Below are positions 14,831 to 21,846 of a stretch of 21,846 nt of DNA, piece after piece (within the stretch, counting starts at the first letter, position 1; every line of letters starts with the position of its first letter). The stretch lies in the NCBI GenBank assembly GCA_042573625.1, contig JBHPCZ010000053.1, positions 1 through 21,846 of the forward strand, read 5' to 3'. Position numbers and translations under genes: made by a program. This DNA comes from JBHPCZ01 sp042573625 (lineage in GTDB: Bacteria > Desulfobacterota > Desulfobacteria > Desulfobacterales > UBA11574). The notes beneath the pieces are model-generated. The model made no database searches. It was not told where the DNA came from and was given only the letters and a program-made list of their open reading frames with translations.

Positions 14831-17800
14831 TTATCCCTTCATCTCTTTCAAGGATACTTGTATATATATATCCTTGTTTTCAATGGCCAAGCGTCCCTCA
14901 TGCCAATGCTTTATAGGATCAACAATTATATCAAATATTTCGGGAGAAATCCTCACATTTCTAACTCTAACAATGATATAAACCGCTTCTTCGTTACCGT
15001 CATAACATTCCCTGGCACAGGCCCACTCGTTTGTTGTCATCGGAAAGGGTTTTAAGCCGTCATCCCCACTCGATTTTACCTCAATGAAACAAAGGTTTGT
15101 TAACGCTTGGTCTGTTATAATATTTTCTAAATCAAAGTAAACAAAATCATAGCCCCGACTTGCGTCACTCGGTGCCTCAAATCCGTATTTTTCTCTGTTT
15201 TCGGATACCCAGCATGAGTAATCAAATCCTGGAAGCACTTGTCTGAAAGTTTCATATACAAATATCTCACCGAGCAATCCATTCTGCTCTTTTCCTTTAT
15301 TATTAGAATGGCCGCCTCCTCCACCTCTGACCCTTCTGCCACGGTTTAACCATTCAATAGTGACTTTTTCTCTTTCTCTGTTGATTAATGCTGCCATATC
15401 CAGAGAGACATTCATACGTTGAATCATCAATGCTCCAATTTCTCCACTACTACCGAGCATAAGGTCTTCATCGAACGCGGTTTCAGTTTTTGTAGTATTT
15501 AAAATCGTTACTTTTGGAACCGGCTTAATAAAAATTTCATCTTTAGAGGGGAGGCCCAGTTCGGGAAATTTTTTCCAAAGCTCCTGCCAAGGTCTTGGTG
15601 GGTAAAATGCGCGCTTTTTAGATAGCACTTTTGCTGTTTCAGGCACCAGACGAAAAAGTGCTTTACCAGCGGCTCTGAGAACTGCAAATCGGTTAGCCCA
15701 CCAACCATCGCTAAACGCAGCGACTTTAATATCTTTCTTCACCTCATCTTTTTCAAAAGATTCTCCTTTTTTCTCTGCAAGTGCCTGGGCGACCTTCAAA
15801 AGGTTATTTAGGGCTTCAGCCGCATCTACTGAGCGCTGCCTCTCATCTTGTGTAAAGTATGTGTCTATCTCTTTACGACGGTACTTTCCTGATTTGATCC
15901 CCCTAAGAATTCGTGAAGATTTATGCTTAAAAGCATCTATCGCTTTTGCTATTTTCTCAATTCCTTGAAATTCCATGCAATCATTAAGGATTTTCTCAAC
16001 TTCATAAAAAAGACCTTTTGAAACCAGTTGCGAATCTGCGAAACTTTCGCTTAGATTGATGGGACAGGTGACTTTGGAGAACTTTACCAAAAGGGTTTCT
16101 GCGGCGTCGAGGTCAATGGTCTGTTTCCTTGCTGTATCAACCATTAGGTAAGCAAGCAGGTATTTTTTTGTTCTTTCAAAACTCTTAATTGTTTGACTGA
16201 AGTGGATTTTTTTAAGCCATAGTTCGGCCCGAGCAATCTGCCATTCGGATACGGTAATTTCTAGCCGATCAAGAAATTGTGCTTGATTTTCCTCACTCGT
16301 CAAGCCCTGCGCCTCGTCAAGTAACGTTGCAAGGACATTAGAATCTATTCCAATCCATTCGGCCATTTCATCCAAACTTCTACTCTTTATTTCCCAGATC
16401 TTTTTAAAGCGATCAACCGATACTTCTATATTGGTTTTTCGCCATATGGCATAAAGCAGTGATTGGATGGATAGAAGTCTGTGAATTGTAGAATGCTGGA
16501 TCACCGCGCCCACTTCATCTCGCTCTGCAAATCCAATTTGTCGTTCTAAAAAGAACCTTTCTCTGTCACCCGTTTTAACGGCTCCAGTAAAGGCTGCCCA
16601 CAAATCTCGGTAAGCCGGGCCGAATATTTGCCAGCACGAGGAAAGAACATCTTCTGGTGTTGCATGTTTTGCAACTTGGAGAATGGGGCCGATTTCATGA
16701 CGCTCATCGAAAATAACTATATGTCCCTTCTCTGAATCACGGAATGTCCCTAAATGGATCTTTGTTGATTTCAACCGATTCCACACCCTTTTGAATTCTC
16801 CATCTGCTTTCTTTGGATTCATCGGCTGTTGAGAACGACCAAAGGCTATCAACACACCTAAGTCCGAAATAATATCAAAATTTCTGTTTTCTCCAACTTC
16901 TTTTTTAAGGTAATCTAATAGGGATATGCTTGGTTCATCCGAGAATAAAAAGCCTGTCTCGATATTAGCGGTGCTGGTTCTTTGAACGCGTTCTTCCCCT
17001 AGAACATCTGAAAAAGCGGAAAACACGCCTTTGGAAGCGCCACCGGCACGGAGAGGGAGACTAAAAGAGGAATCAAAACTAGGTATAAAGCGAGATCTCT
17101 GGCTGTCATCTTCGATATAAACAACCGGAAGGTTTTGCAAATCTATCGATTCAAGCTCCCCCTCCTGAAGGAGAGGAACCGGTCTGAAAAGCAGATTCTC
17201 ATAAGTGGTCTGGCCTTCGTCGTCTCGACTGAAACTAGCATCAAGCCATTCATAAAGTGACCGAACATAGGCTCTTAAAGCCCTATAATTTTCTGTTTTT
17301 AAAAAGTTTATATTAGCGGCCACATCTTGAAGCGCCTCAATTATACGAGAAGGTGGAGCCTCTTCTGGGGCGAATACCCCTATAGCTCTTAGAATCGTCC
17401 ATGCATCTTTAAAGGCGTCGGGTACGAAAGGCATAAGTTGTTCACGAACGAAAATGCGGCGCTGATCTTCCATCCCCAAGAGCCAAACCTTATCCAGTGA
17501 TAAAGGTCCTATATTTGAAGGAATGATCTCCCATTTATTATGCTGTATAGCAAAAATCCACAGTGATGGATATCCAGATTTCCTATCCCATCCGCTTCTT
17601 CTTTGAACATCTGCAGTTAAATAGTTCATATACTCTGTGGAGTTTCGGAGAATAAGTTTAAGAACAGATGCTCTGGATTCAGGAATTTCCAACCCATCAA
17701 TCCAGATAACGTTGCGAATGTAGAATGCCTGTCCGGTTTTTGTATTGCACTTTCTATGCCGGACACGGTCTAAATAAGATTTCCAGTATTCCTCTCCTCC

Positions 17801-20380
17801 TTCAAGCGGACATGGAATACCTTCTTCAATGGAGAGTCGATCATATGACAAGCTTTTCAGAGGGGCAGGTCCACCGGGTTCAGCAATCATGATTCGCGGG
17901 GACTTCGCAACTCCTAAAGCTTCCATGCGATTTAGCCAGTTGCTCTTGTCTTTTTCACTATCATCTAAATTACCAGAAAATTCTTGCCAAGGTACCAATA
18001 TAGCATTTTCTCTCTGACCATAAGCTTCTTCCAAAAGTCGCCCTTCAGGGTCATTTACCCAAGCGTTACCCATGTATACTTTTGTTGGAGGCATCCACTT
18101 CCAACTTCCACTGTGCCCAGCTACCGGTACAACCAAATCATCCAGAGAAACCAGATCTTTAGTTTTCTTTCCCATGGATGCCATCCAGTCTCCGATCAGC
18201 TTAAGAATAGAGAGTGCGGGTTTTTTATCTTTTTCATTCACGCAGATTTCACAAAGCCTGGGGCCTAATACATCATTGATAAGCTCCGGTTTTCTCGGTC
18301 GCCTGACCAGTTGAATCCCTGTATCAGGGGAGAGCTTTCTTGCTAAATCCGTCAATGCATAAGGATTTTTCCCTTCACCTCGCCGAACAGCTACGCACCT
18401 TTCATCAAAGAATCCAAGTCCTAAGAATACCGTGTCATCAATATCTTCGATAATTTCTTCATCATCATCTTTAAGTTGTTTAACAAGTTCATCGCGCTCT
18501 GTTTTACGTATTAAAGGACGGAAAAAAACTTTCTTGTTTGGCTTTTCAATCTCATTATCATCCACAGGTAGAAAAAGAAGATCATATAAACTCTCATAGT
18601 CAAACGTTTCAGAAATCCAGCTTAAAAAGTTTTCCCAGAACTCGCTACCAGTCAATCGGTTAGAGGCTGCTGATTGTTCAATAAGCGAATATCCTCCAGA
18701 TTTTTTTTCAAGGTATAGGTCATTTGAAACAGCGATATCATTATCTTCGGCAAGGTGTTCAAGAAGGCTGCGTGCATTTTCCATTATCAAATTATCTGGA
18801 AGACGGAATCCATAATATTCCAGATCGTTTATTTTTGAAAAAATTTCCTCAAATATTTGCATATCTTCTATTGAAGGAATCGAAAGGTCCTTCGGTCTGT
18901 AATAGTGGTGACCGTCAGAGGAAAGTACCACATTCAGTTCACACCACTTAACTTTCTTCTCTATTGTTCTTGCAAGGTGGCCTTCAGTATGTTCGAAATA
19001 GAGGACAACGGAACGTTTAGTTTTTAAATTGTCTGACTGCTTTAGGCAGTTCAAGGCAGTCCAAAATAGATCAACCAAGTGCCTAAAAATGAGTTCGTTG
19101 TAAGGCTGGGAAACGAGGTCGATTTCAGTTCTCGCAATATTGCCGTGAAATGGCCCGTTAAGCCACACAGGCGTTCCAGTTTTAACCTTAGTTGGCAAAC
19201 CTATGCCTATTAAACCATTAGCTCCGATAGGCTTCCAGGGGTTCATCCCATTATACGGTTTTGGAAAAGCAACAGATAGCCGAACCGATTCGACTTTGTC
19301 CCAATGAGCGCCAGGTAGTTTTGACGCTGTTTTCTTGATTTCTTTTCTTTCAGCCTCTCTGGTCGAAGGATCATCACCTTCCTTTCCAATACTTCTTTTA
19401 AAGCGCCACCAATCCAATTTGGGTCGTTTTGTTTTACCATCTGTGAGGTTTATAGAGAACGTTGTGATATCATCGTTTCGAGTGCCTTTTTCTATCTGCA
19501 TTTGGGGTCTGTTTTCCCATCTTCCGATCATTGCGCTTTGCCCCCTCTTTCGATCCAGCACCTTCACTCGACCAATGCCTTTAAGAAAGACAAGCGTAGC
19601 CCCTGGCTGTTTTGCGCTCAAAAGCTCATCAAAGGCGTTGTCAACAACATCATGTGTCGGATCATCATCGATAAGGGGTAAAAAGATCAGAGTCGTCATG
19701 CCTCTGATCATGTTTGGTGAAATTTGAAGCTCCTGAATTCTTTTATCTAAGTCAGATTTTTCAAGACGCTGGGGAAATTTAAACGGGGCAACTTGCTGGG
19801 CCTCCTCAAGCACAAAAGAGACTGGATCAAGATGCCCGGCAACCTTTTTAAGTTTTTCCAACCGAATAGTATCGCCCTTAAGCAATCTTTCTGCCAATTT
19901 TTGCAGGTGCTGTCTAAATTGCGGCAGGGCGAATGGCCTTTGCTCCATTCGGAAAGCCGTGCCGAGAGGGCCGTAAAGTCCTTTCTCTATCGAAGAGCCA
20001 CTATATATTTCAGGTTGACTGGAAATCTGAAAAACCGCTTTAAAACCTAGACCCTTATTACCAATGGTTTCACTCGGATCCTTGTAACTAATGCCCGCCG
20101 ATGTAATTGACCTCACTCCATCAATATCAAAAGGAATTCCCCTGTTAAAAACAGCTATCGTGGTATCGGTTCGAACCACCAAAACGGTAGTTCCTATAAG
20201 ACTGGATTTAATAGCCTGGTCTTCAGCATTTTGGAGGAGTTCTATTAAAAAACGTCCGTGATAATCGGCCCCTATATGTGAAGCTAAGCTAGCAATCTCT
20301 ATGTGATCGGTTTCTCCAGCGGCAATCGTTCCGATTAAAGAATCGAGCCGACTTTTCCATAATGCTTCAAGGTTTATCAA
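14831..20380 (-). CDS. Giant sacsin-like GHKL ATPase with C-terminal DUF3883-type nuclease fold
   Basis: 1849 residues, the first gene of the block. The start is TTG 20380 with GGAG 7 nt upstream; no in-frame ATG or GTG lies further up. The N-terminus is a sacsin/Hsp90/MORC-like GHKL ATPase: N-box ELLQNAED (Glu47, Asn51, Asp54), G1-like VFNRGIPFD (77-85) and lid GNKGLGFKAVF (107-117). About 1400 residues follow with no motif I can name. The C-terminus is DUF3883-like: GLLGEIFVYETF, then SRGYDFVYFD (Asp1745), then CFIEVKSSG (Glu1767, Lys1769), which is a PD-(D/E)XK layout. A short glycine linker (RGGGGGHSNNKGK) precedes it. GHKL ATPases act as ATP-gated clamps; in MORC and MutL they grip DNA. 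I infer a large clamp that senses or holds DNA and presents it to the nucleases. It is followed by the NERD-helicase 34 bp later. Confidence 0.88.
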   Translation of the reverse strand: MINLEALWKSRLDSLIGTIAAGETDHIEIASLASHIGADYHGRFLIELLQNAEDQAIKSSLIGTTVLVVRTDTTIAVFNRGIPFDIDGVRSITSAGISYKDPSETIGNKGLGFKAVFQISSQPEIYSGSSIEKGLYGPLGTAFRMEQRPFALPQFRQHLQKLAERLLKGDTIRLEKLKKVAGHLDPVSFVLEEAQQVAPFKFPQRLEKSDLDKRIQELQISPNMIRGMTTLIFLPLIDDDPTHDVVDNAFDELLSAKQPGATLVFLKGIGRVKVLDRKRGQSAMIGRWENRPQMQIEKGTRNDDITTFSINLTDGKTKRPKLDWWRFKRSIGKEGDDPSTREAERKEIKKTASKLPGAHWDKVESVRLSVAFPKPYNGMNPWKPIGANGLIGIGLPTKVKTGTPVWLNGPFHGNIARTEIDLVSQPYNELIFRHLVDLFWTALNCLKQSDNLKTKRSVVLYFEHTEGHLARTIEKKVKWCELNVVLSSDGHHYYRPKDLSIPSIEDMQIFEEIFSKINDLEYYGFRLPDNLIMENARSLLEHLAEDNDIAVSNDLYLEKKSGGYSLIEQSAASNRLTGSEFWENFLSWISETFDYESLYDLLFLPVDDNEIEKPNKKVFFRPLIRKTERDELVKQLKDDDEEIIEDIDDTVFLGLGFFDERCVAVRRGEGKNPYALTDLARKLSPDTGIQLVRRPRKPELINDVLGPRLCEICVNEKDKKPALSILKLIGDWMASMGKKTKDLVSLDDLVVPVAGHSGSWKWMPPTKVYMGNAWVNDPEGRLLEEAYGQRENAILVPWQEFSGNLDDSEKDKSNWLNRMEALGVAKSPRIMIAEPGGPAPLKSLSYDRLSIEEGIPCPLEGGEEYWKSYLDRVRHRKCNTKTGQAFYIRNVIWIDGLEIPESRASVLKLILRNSTEYMNYLTADVQRRSGWDRKSGYPSLWIFAIQHNKWEIIPSNIGPLSLDKVWLLGMEDQRRIFVREQLMPFVPDAFKDAWTILRAIGVFAPEEAPPSRIIEALQDVAANINFLKTENYRALRAYVRSLYEWLDASFSRDDEGQTTYENLLFRPVPLLQEGELESIDLQNLPVVYIEDDSQRSRFIPSFDSSFSLPLRAGGASKGVFSAFSDVLGEERVQRTSTANIETGFLFSDEPSISLLDYLKKEVGENRNFDIISDLGVLIAFGRSQQPMNPKKADGEFKRVWNRLKSTKIHLGTFRDSEKGHIVIFDERHEIGPILQVAKHATPEDVLSSCWQIFGPAYRDLWAAFTGAVKTGDRERFFLERQIGFAERDEVGAVIQHSTIHRLLSIQSLLYAIWRKTNIEVSVDRFKKIWEIKSRSLDEMAEWIGIDSNVLATLLDEAQGLTSEENQAQFLDRLEITVSEWQIARAELWLKKIHFSQTIKSFERTKKYLLAYLMVDTARKQTIDLDAAETLLVKFSKVTCPINLSESFADSQLVSKGLFYEVEKILNDCMEFQGIEKIAKAIDAFKHKSSRILRGIKSGKYRRKEIDTYFTQDERQRSVDAAEALNNLLKVAQALAEKKGESFEKDEVKKDIKVAAFSDGWWANRFAVLRAAGKALFRLVPETAKVLSKKRAFYPPRPWQELWKKFPELGLPSKDEIFIKPVPKVTILNTTKTETAFDEDLMLGSSGEIGALMIQRMNVSLDMAALINREREKVTIEWLNRGRRVRGGGGGHSNNKGKEQNGLLGEIFVYETFRQVLPGFDYSCWVSENREKYGFEAPSDASRGYDFVYFDLENIITDQALTNLCFIEVKSSGDDGLKPFPMTTNEWACARECYDGNEEAVYIIVRVRNVRISPEIFDIIVDPIKHWHEGRLAIENKDIYIQVSLKEMKG

Positions 20381-20417
20381 ATTGAATCTCCATAGAATTA
20401 GGACTCAAAGAACTATT

Positions 20418-20567
20418 CTAATCGTTTTGAAAATTTTCCCGCACGATTTCATGGTACTTATCCCAGTCACATGAGGAAAACTCGTTGCCATAGTTCGGTC
20501 CTTGTATCTGAATATTTAGTCCCAACTGCTGTAATGATTTGGATGTTGGATGTGAGTTGTAAGTTTG
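20418..20567 (-). pseudogene. Orphan C-terminal coding fragment of an unknown protein
   Basis: Reading leftward, a frame follows an in-frame TGA (20570-20568), runs 49 codons and ends at TAG 20420-20418. The residues look coding (SKSLQQLGLNIQIQGPNYG, SSCDWDKYHEIVREN) but there is no start codon or ribosome site apart from a mid-frame TTG. It lies between the sacsin-like gene and the broken YheU-like gene. I read it as the tail of a lost gene, possibly left by the insertion or deletion that placed the nuclease block here. I do not recognise the family. Confidence 0.5.
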
Positions 20568-20575
20568 TCAAGCAT

Positions 20576-20810
20576 TCACTTTGATTGTGATTTTTCTAAA
20601 TGATCTTTTGGAACAATATTACTAGTCTTGGTACTTTTATCATAAACTATCACTGCATCGTCTCTTTTTAAATGTCTTTTAACCTTCGCTATATCTTGTT
20701 CAAGTGACTTTTTTGCATATCCTGTGTTTCGCCGTACCGTCCCTGGTAACAAATTCCTCTATGAGTCCTTCCAGAGCCTCCGGGCTTGATTTTTCGTAGG
20801 GGATTATCAT
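20576..20810 (-). pseudogene. yheU: UPF0270 (YheU-like) gene broken by a single-base frameshift
   Basis: From ATG 20810 the product begins MIIPYEKSSPEALEGLIEEF and continues VTRDGT, the unmistakable N-terminus of the YheU/UPF0270 family. In that frame it stops at 20700-20702 after 36 residues. In the shifted frame from about 20731 the rest of the family appears: YAKKSLEQDIAKVKRHLK, then DDAVIVYDKSTKTSNIVP, ending at TGA 20578-20576. Joining the frames by removing one base near 20730-20734 gives about 77 residues, close to the usual 70-75. The family is of unknown biochemical function. It starts 16 bp after the stop of the IHF-alpha-like gene on the same strand. Either a real recent inactivation or a sequencing error would explain the break. 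Confidence 0.85.
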
Positions 20811-20826
20811 AAAAATCAACCCTTGG

Positions 20827-21111
20827 TTATGATCCATTTACCCGTTCCCTCAATTTCCCCGAACATTTAAACGTAACAACCTTCCTGGGAGCCAACATCA
20901 TATTCCCACCTGTTGCAGGGTTCCTGCCCCTGCGTTCCTCCTTTTCCTTAACGCAGAACTTGCCAAACCCGCTAATAAGAACATTCTCGCCGGATGCGAG
21001 GGTGGATTTGATGATTTCTAAGAGGGTTTCGACGGTATCGCTGGCTTGTTTTTTGGGGTATCCGAGGTGGTTCTGAAGAGTTTCAACGATGTGGGCTTTT
21101 GTGAGTGCCAT
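20827..21111 (-). CDS. IHF-alpha-like DNA-bending protein (paralogue 2)
   Basis: 94 residues of the HU/IHF family: start MALTKAHIVETL, core VLISGFGKFCVKEKEERRGR, beta-arm tip GRNPATGGN with the intercalating proline, end FKCSGKLRERVNGS. It resembles the gene at 2430-2711 along its full length, and both end in RERVNG/KERVNG. The ATG has AAGGAGGT 7 nt upstream, an excellent ribosome site. The YheU-like pseudogene follows by 16 bp. With two IHF-alpha-like genes and one HU gene close to the nuclease block, a role in shaping DNA for that machinery is possible, but these proteins are also common housekeeping genes in such genomes. Confidence 0.92.
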   Translation of the reverse strand: MALTKAHIVETLQNHLGYPKKQASDTVETLLEIIKSTLASGENVLISGFGKFCVKEKEERRGRNPATGGNMMLAPRKVVTFKCSGKLRERVNGS

Positions 21112-21162
21112 GAATAGGACCTCCTTCGGTGATAAAAGGGGTTATTCTTGATGGATTCGTTT

Positions 21163-21191
21163 TATTTCCCAGCTATAACGCTTTTTGTCAA
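21163..21191 (-). promoter_or_regulatory. Promoter/box upstream of IHF-alpha paralogue 2 (TTGACA-N5-CGTTATA)
   Basis: Reading leftward, TTGACA (21191-21186) is a perfect -35, CGTTATA (21180-21174) follows after 5 bp, and a weak -10 would lie 16-19 bp from the -35 in GGAAATAAA. The same pair of words in the same order lies upstream of the other IHF-alpha-like gene. The distance from CGTTATA to the start codon is also similar (about 60 bp in both). Confidence 0.5.
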
Positions 21192-21372
21192 GAAAATATG
21201 GGGGTTGCGTTGAGAATGGAAAGGAAACAGTATTATTTTCATATAGATCCAATCGGGGTGGGAATTGATAATTTTCCTCAATCTGCAGATGATCGAAGAA
21301 ATGAGAGAAGGGTTTGAAATTTCATAAGTCAGACATATCCCAGGTTTTTGAGACGGATGATATCCTGAGGGT

Positions 21373-21696
21373 GTGGAGAGATATCTGGAACGATTAGTTT
21401 CTATGATGAGTTTTTCTGTAACCATAAAAGTTAGATTATGCGCTGTCCAGGAGAATCAAATCTCGCGCATTTCAGCCTTAACCATAGCTTCCAAAACTGA
21501 AATCGATTGCCAAGAACTTTCTGCACGAACGTCCCCCATCAGAGGCGATGATCAAATTTCAATTGAGGATGCAATTGTTCTTGAAGGAACGATGATGGGA
21601 TGGGCATATGAGGAAGGGATGGAGGAAAGTCGCTGGGAAAAGATTCAGCCTGACAAAAAAAACGAGAAAGATATAAAAGTTAGAATTGGACTTTGA
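21373..21696 (+). CDS. Doubtful 107-codon reading frame
   Basis: A plus-strand frame from GTG 21373 (a more likely ATG at 21403) to TGA 21694-21696. The second half reads plausibly as protein (SIEDAIVLEGTMMGWAYEEG, then ESRWEKIQPDKKNEKD), with an acidic middle and basic end. No ribosome site stands out and I recognise no family. A small hairpin follows the stop. It may be a small gene, the tail of a broken one, or chance. Between the IHF-alpha promoter and this frame, and from here to the window edge, I see no other supported gene. Confidence 0.3.
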   Translation: MERYLERLVSMMSFSVTIKVRLCAVQENQISRISALTIASKTEIDCQELSARTSPIRGDDQISIEDAIVLEGTMMGWAYEEGMEESRWEKIQPDKKNEKDIKVRIGL

Positions 21697-21716
21697 ATAA
21701 ATTTTCATGGCCTTGT

Positions 21717-21735
21717 AATCAAGTGTCTCTTGATT
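21717..21735 (+). terminator. Short AT-rich hairpin, possible weak terminator
   Basis: AATCAAG (21717-21723) and CTTGATT (21729-21735) form a perfect 7-bp stem with loop TGTCT, followed on the plus strand by ATTCATTTT. The stem is AT-rich and the T-run short, so termination is only a possibility. Confidence 0.3.
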
Positions 21736-21803
21736 ATTCATTTTAATTCTGACAGATTAGCTTTTGATTGGAAACAAATAACAATTGCCAACAAATGAGG
21801 CTG

Positions 21804-21834
21804 TTGACTATAAAGTATAAAAGCTTTTGATAAT
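21804..21834 (+). promoter_or_regulatory. Possible promoter pointing out of the window
   Basis: TTGACT (21804-21809) and GATAAT (21829-21834) are separated by 19 bp, longer than the ideal 17. A gene starting beyond the right edge could use it. Weak evidence in AT-rich DNA. Confidence 0.25.
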
Positions 21835-21846
21835 TATGGTAGATAC

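Noticed and set aside
19335..19727. 130-codon plus-strand frame opposite the giant ATPase
   Set aside because: It lies wholly inside a well-supported gene on the other strand, and its residues look like an antisense shadow (runs of S, F and R).
3405..20380. Assignment to a named system such as BREX, DISARM, Zorya, Wadjet, Gabija or Dnd/Ssp
   Set aside because: No PglZ, methyltransferase, MotAB-like, SMC-like, OLD-family ATPase-nuclease or phosphorothioation gene is visible; shared features are limited to generic helicases and nucleases.
21129..21317. 62-codon plus-strand frame over the IHF promoter region
   Set aside because: It overlaps the promoter of the minus-strand IHF-alpha-like gene, has no ribosome site and shows no protein-like pattern I trust.
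21162..21425. 87-codon minus-strand frame upstream of the IHF-alpha-like gene
   Set aside because: Its end overlaps the IHF promoter, its composition is irregular and it has no convincing start; it is probably chance in AT-rich DNA.
1..21846. CRISPR array, tRNA, rRNA, transposase or attachment site
   Set aside because: No regularly spaced direct repeats, no cloverleaf-like segment, no transposase motifs and no matching terminal repeats were found by eye at either side of the block.

Overview
The window is 21.8 kb of AT-rich bacterial DNA. It is filled mostly by one long leftward (minus-strand) block of DNA-processing genes, bordered by small DNA-bending proteins and by fragments of other defence-type genes. 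I see no rRNA, tRNA, CRISPR array, transposase or integrase. The set of small IHF/HU proteins, the short XRE regulator ending in a 'SEKDNIFP'-type tail and the codon use remind me of Desulfobacterota (former Deltaproteobacteria). That is an inference from family resemblance, not a measurement.

Left flank (1-3.4 kb): the last 56 codons of a probable DUF2779 nuclease; a gap of about 490 bp holding a decayed reading frame; a complete GmrSD-like DUF262 + HNH protein on the plus strand; an IHF-alpha-like gene divergent from a small XRE-type regulator; a strong hairpin acting as a bidirectional terminator; and a canonical HU gene.

Central block (3.4-20.4 kb, all minus strand), in transcription order. 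Unit A is a 1849-residue sacsin-like GHKL ATPase with a C-terminal DUF3883-type nuclease fold (TTG start), then a NERD-UvrD helicase 34 bp later. A 313 bp spacer with an extended -10 promoter follows. Unit B is an AddB-like nuclease (restarted at 12641), an AddA/RecB-like helicase-nuclease (4-nt overlap), a 45-residue gene overlapping the AddA-like 3' end by 14 nt, two proteins with PD-(D/E)XK signatures but no family I recognise, a beta-CASP metallo-beta-lactamase nuclease, and possibly the HU gene. Six proteins of this block carry a readable D...(D/E)xK nuclease signature and two are SF1 helicases, next to one GHKL ATPase and one metallo-nuclease. I do not recognise this combination as a named defence system. 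It looks like a multi-subunit DNA-end-processing machine controlled by a large Hsp90/MORC-like ATPase, plausibly for defence against phages or plasmids.

Right flank (20.4-21.8 kb): an orphan C-terminal coding fragment, a UPF0270 (YheU-like) gene broken by a single-base frameshift, a second IHF-alpha-like gene, and a poorly coding stretch with one doubtful 107-codon frame. The two IHF-alpha-like genes share an upstream TTGACA-N4/5-CGTTATA box about 60 bp before the start codon, which suggests common regulation or duplication.
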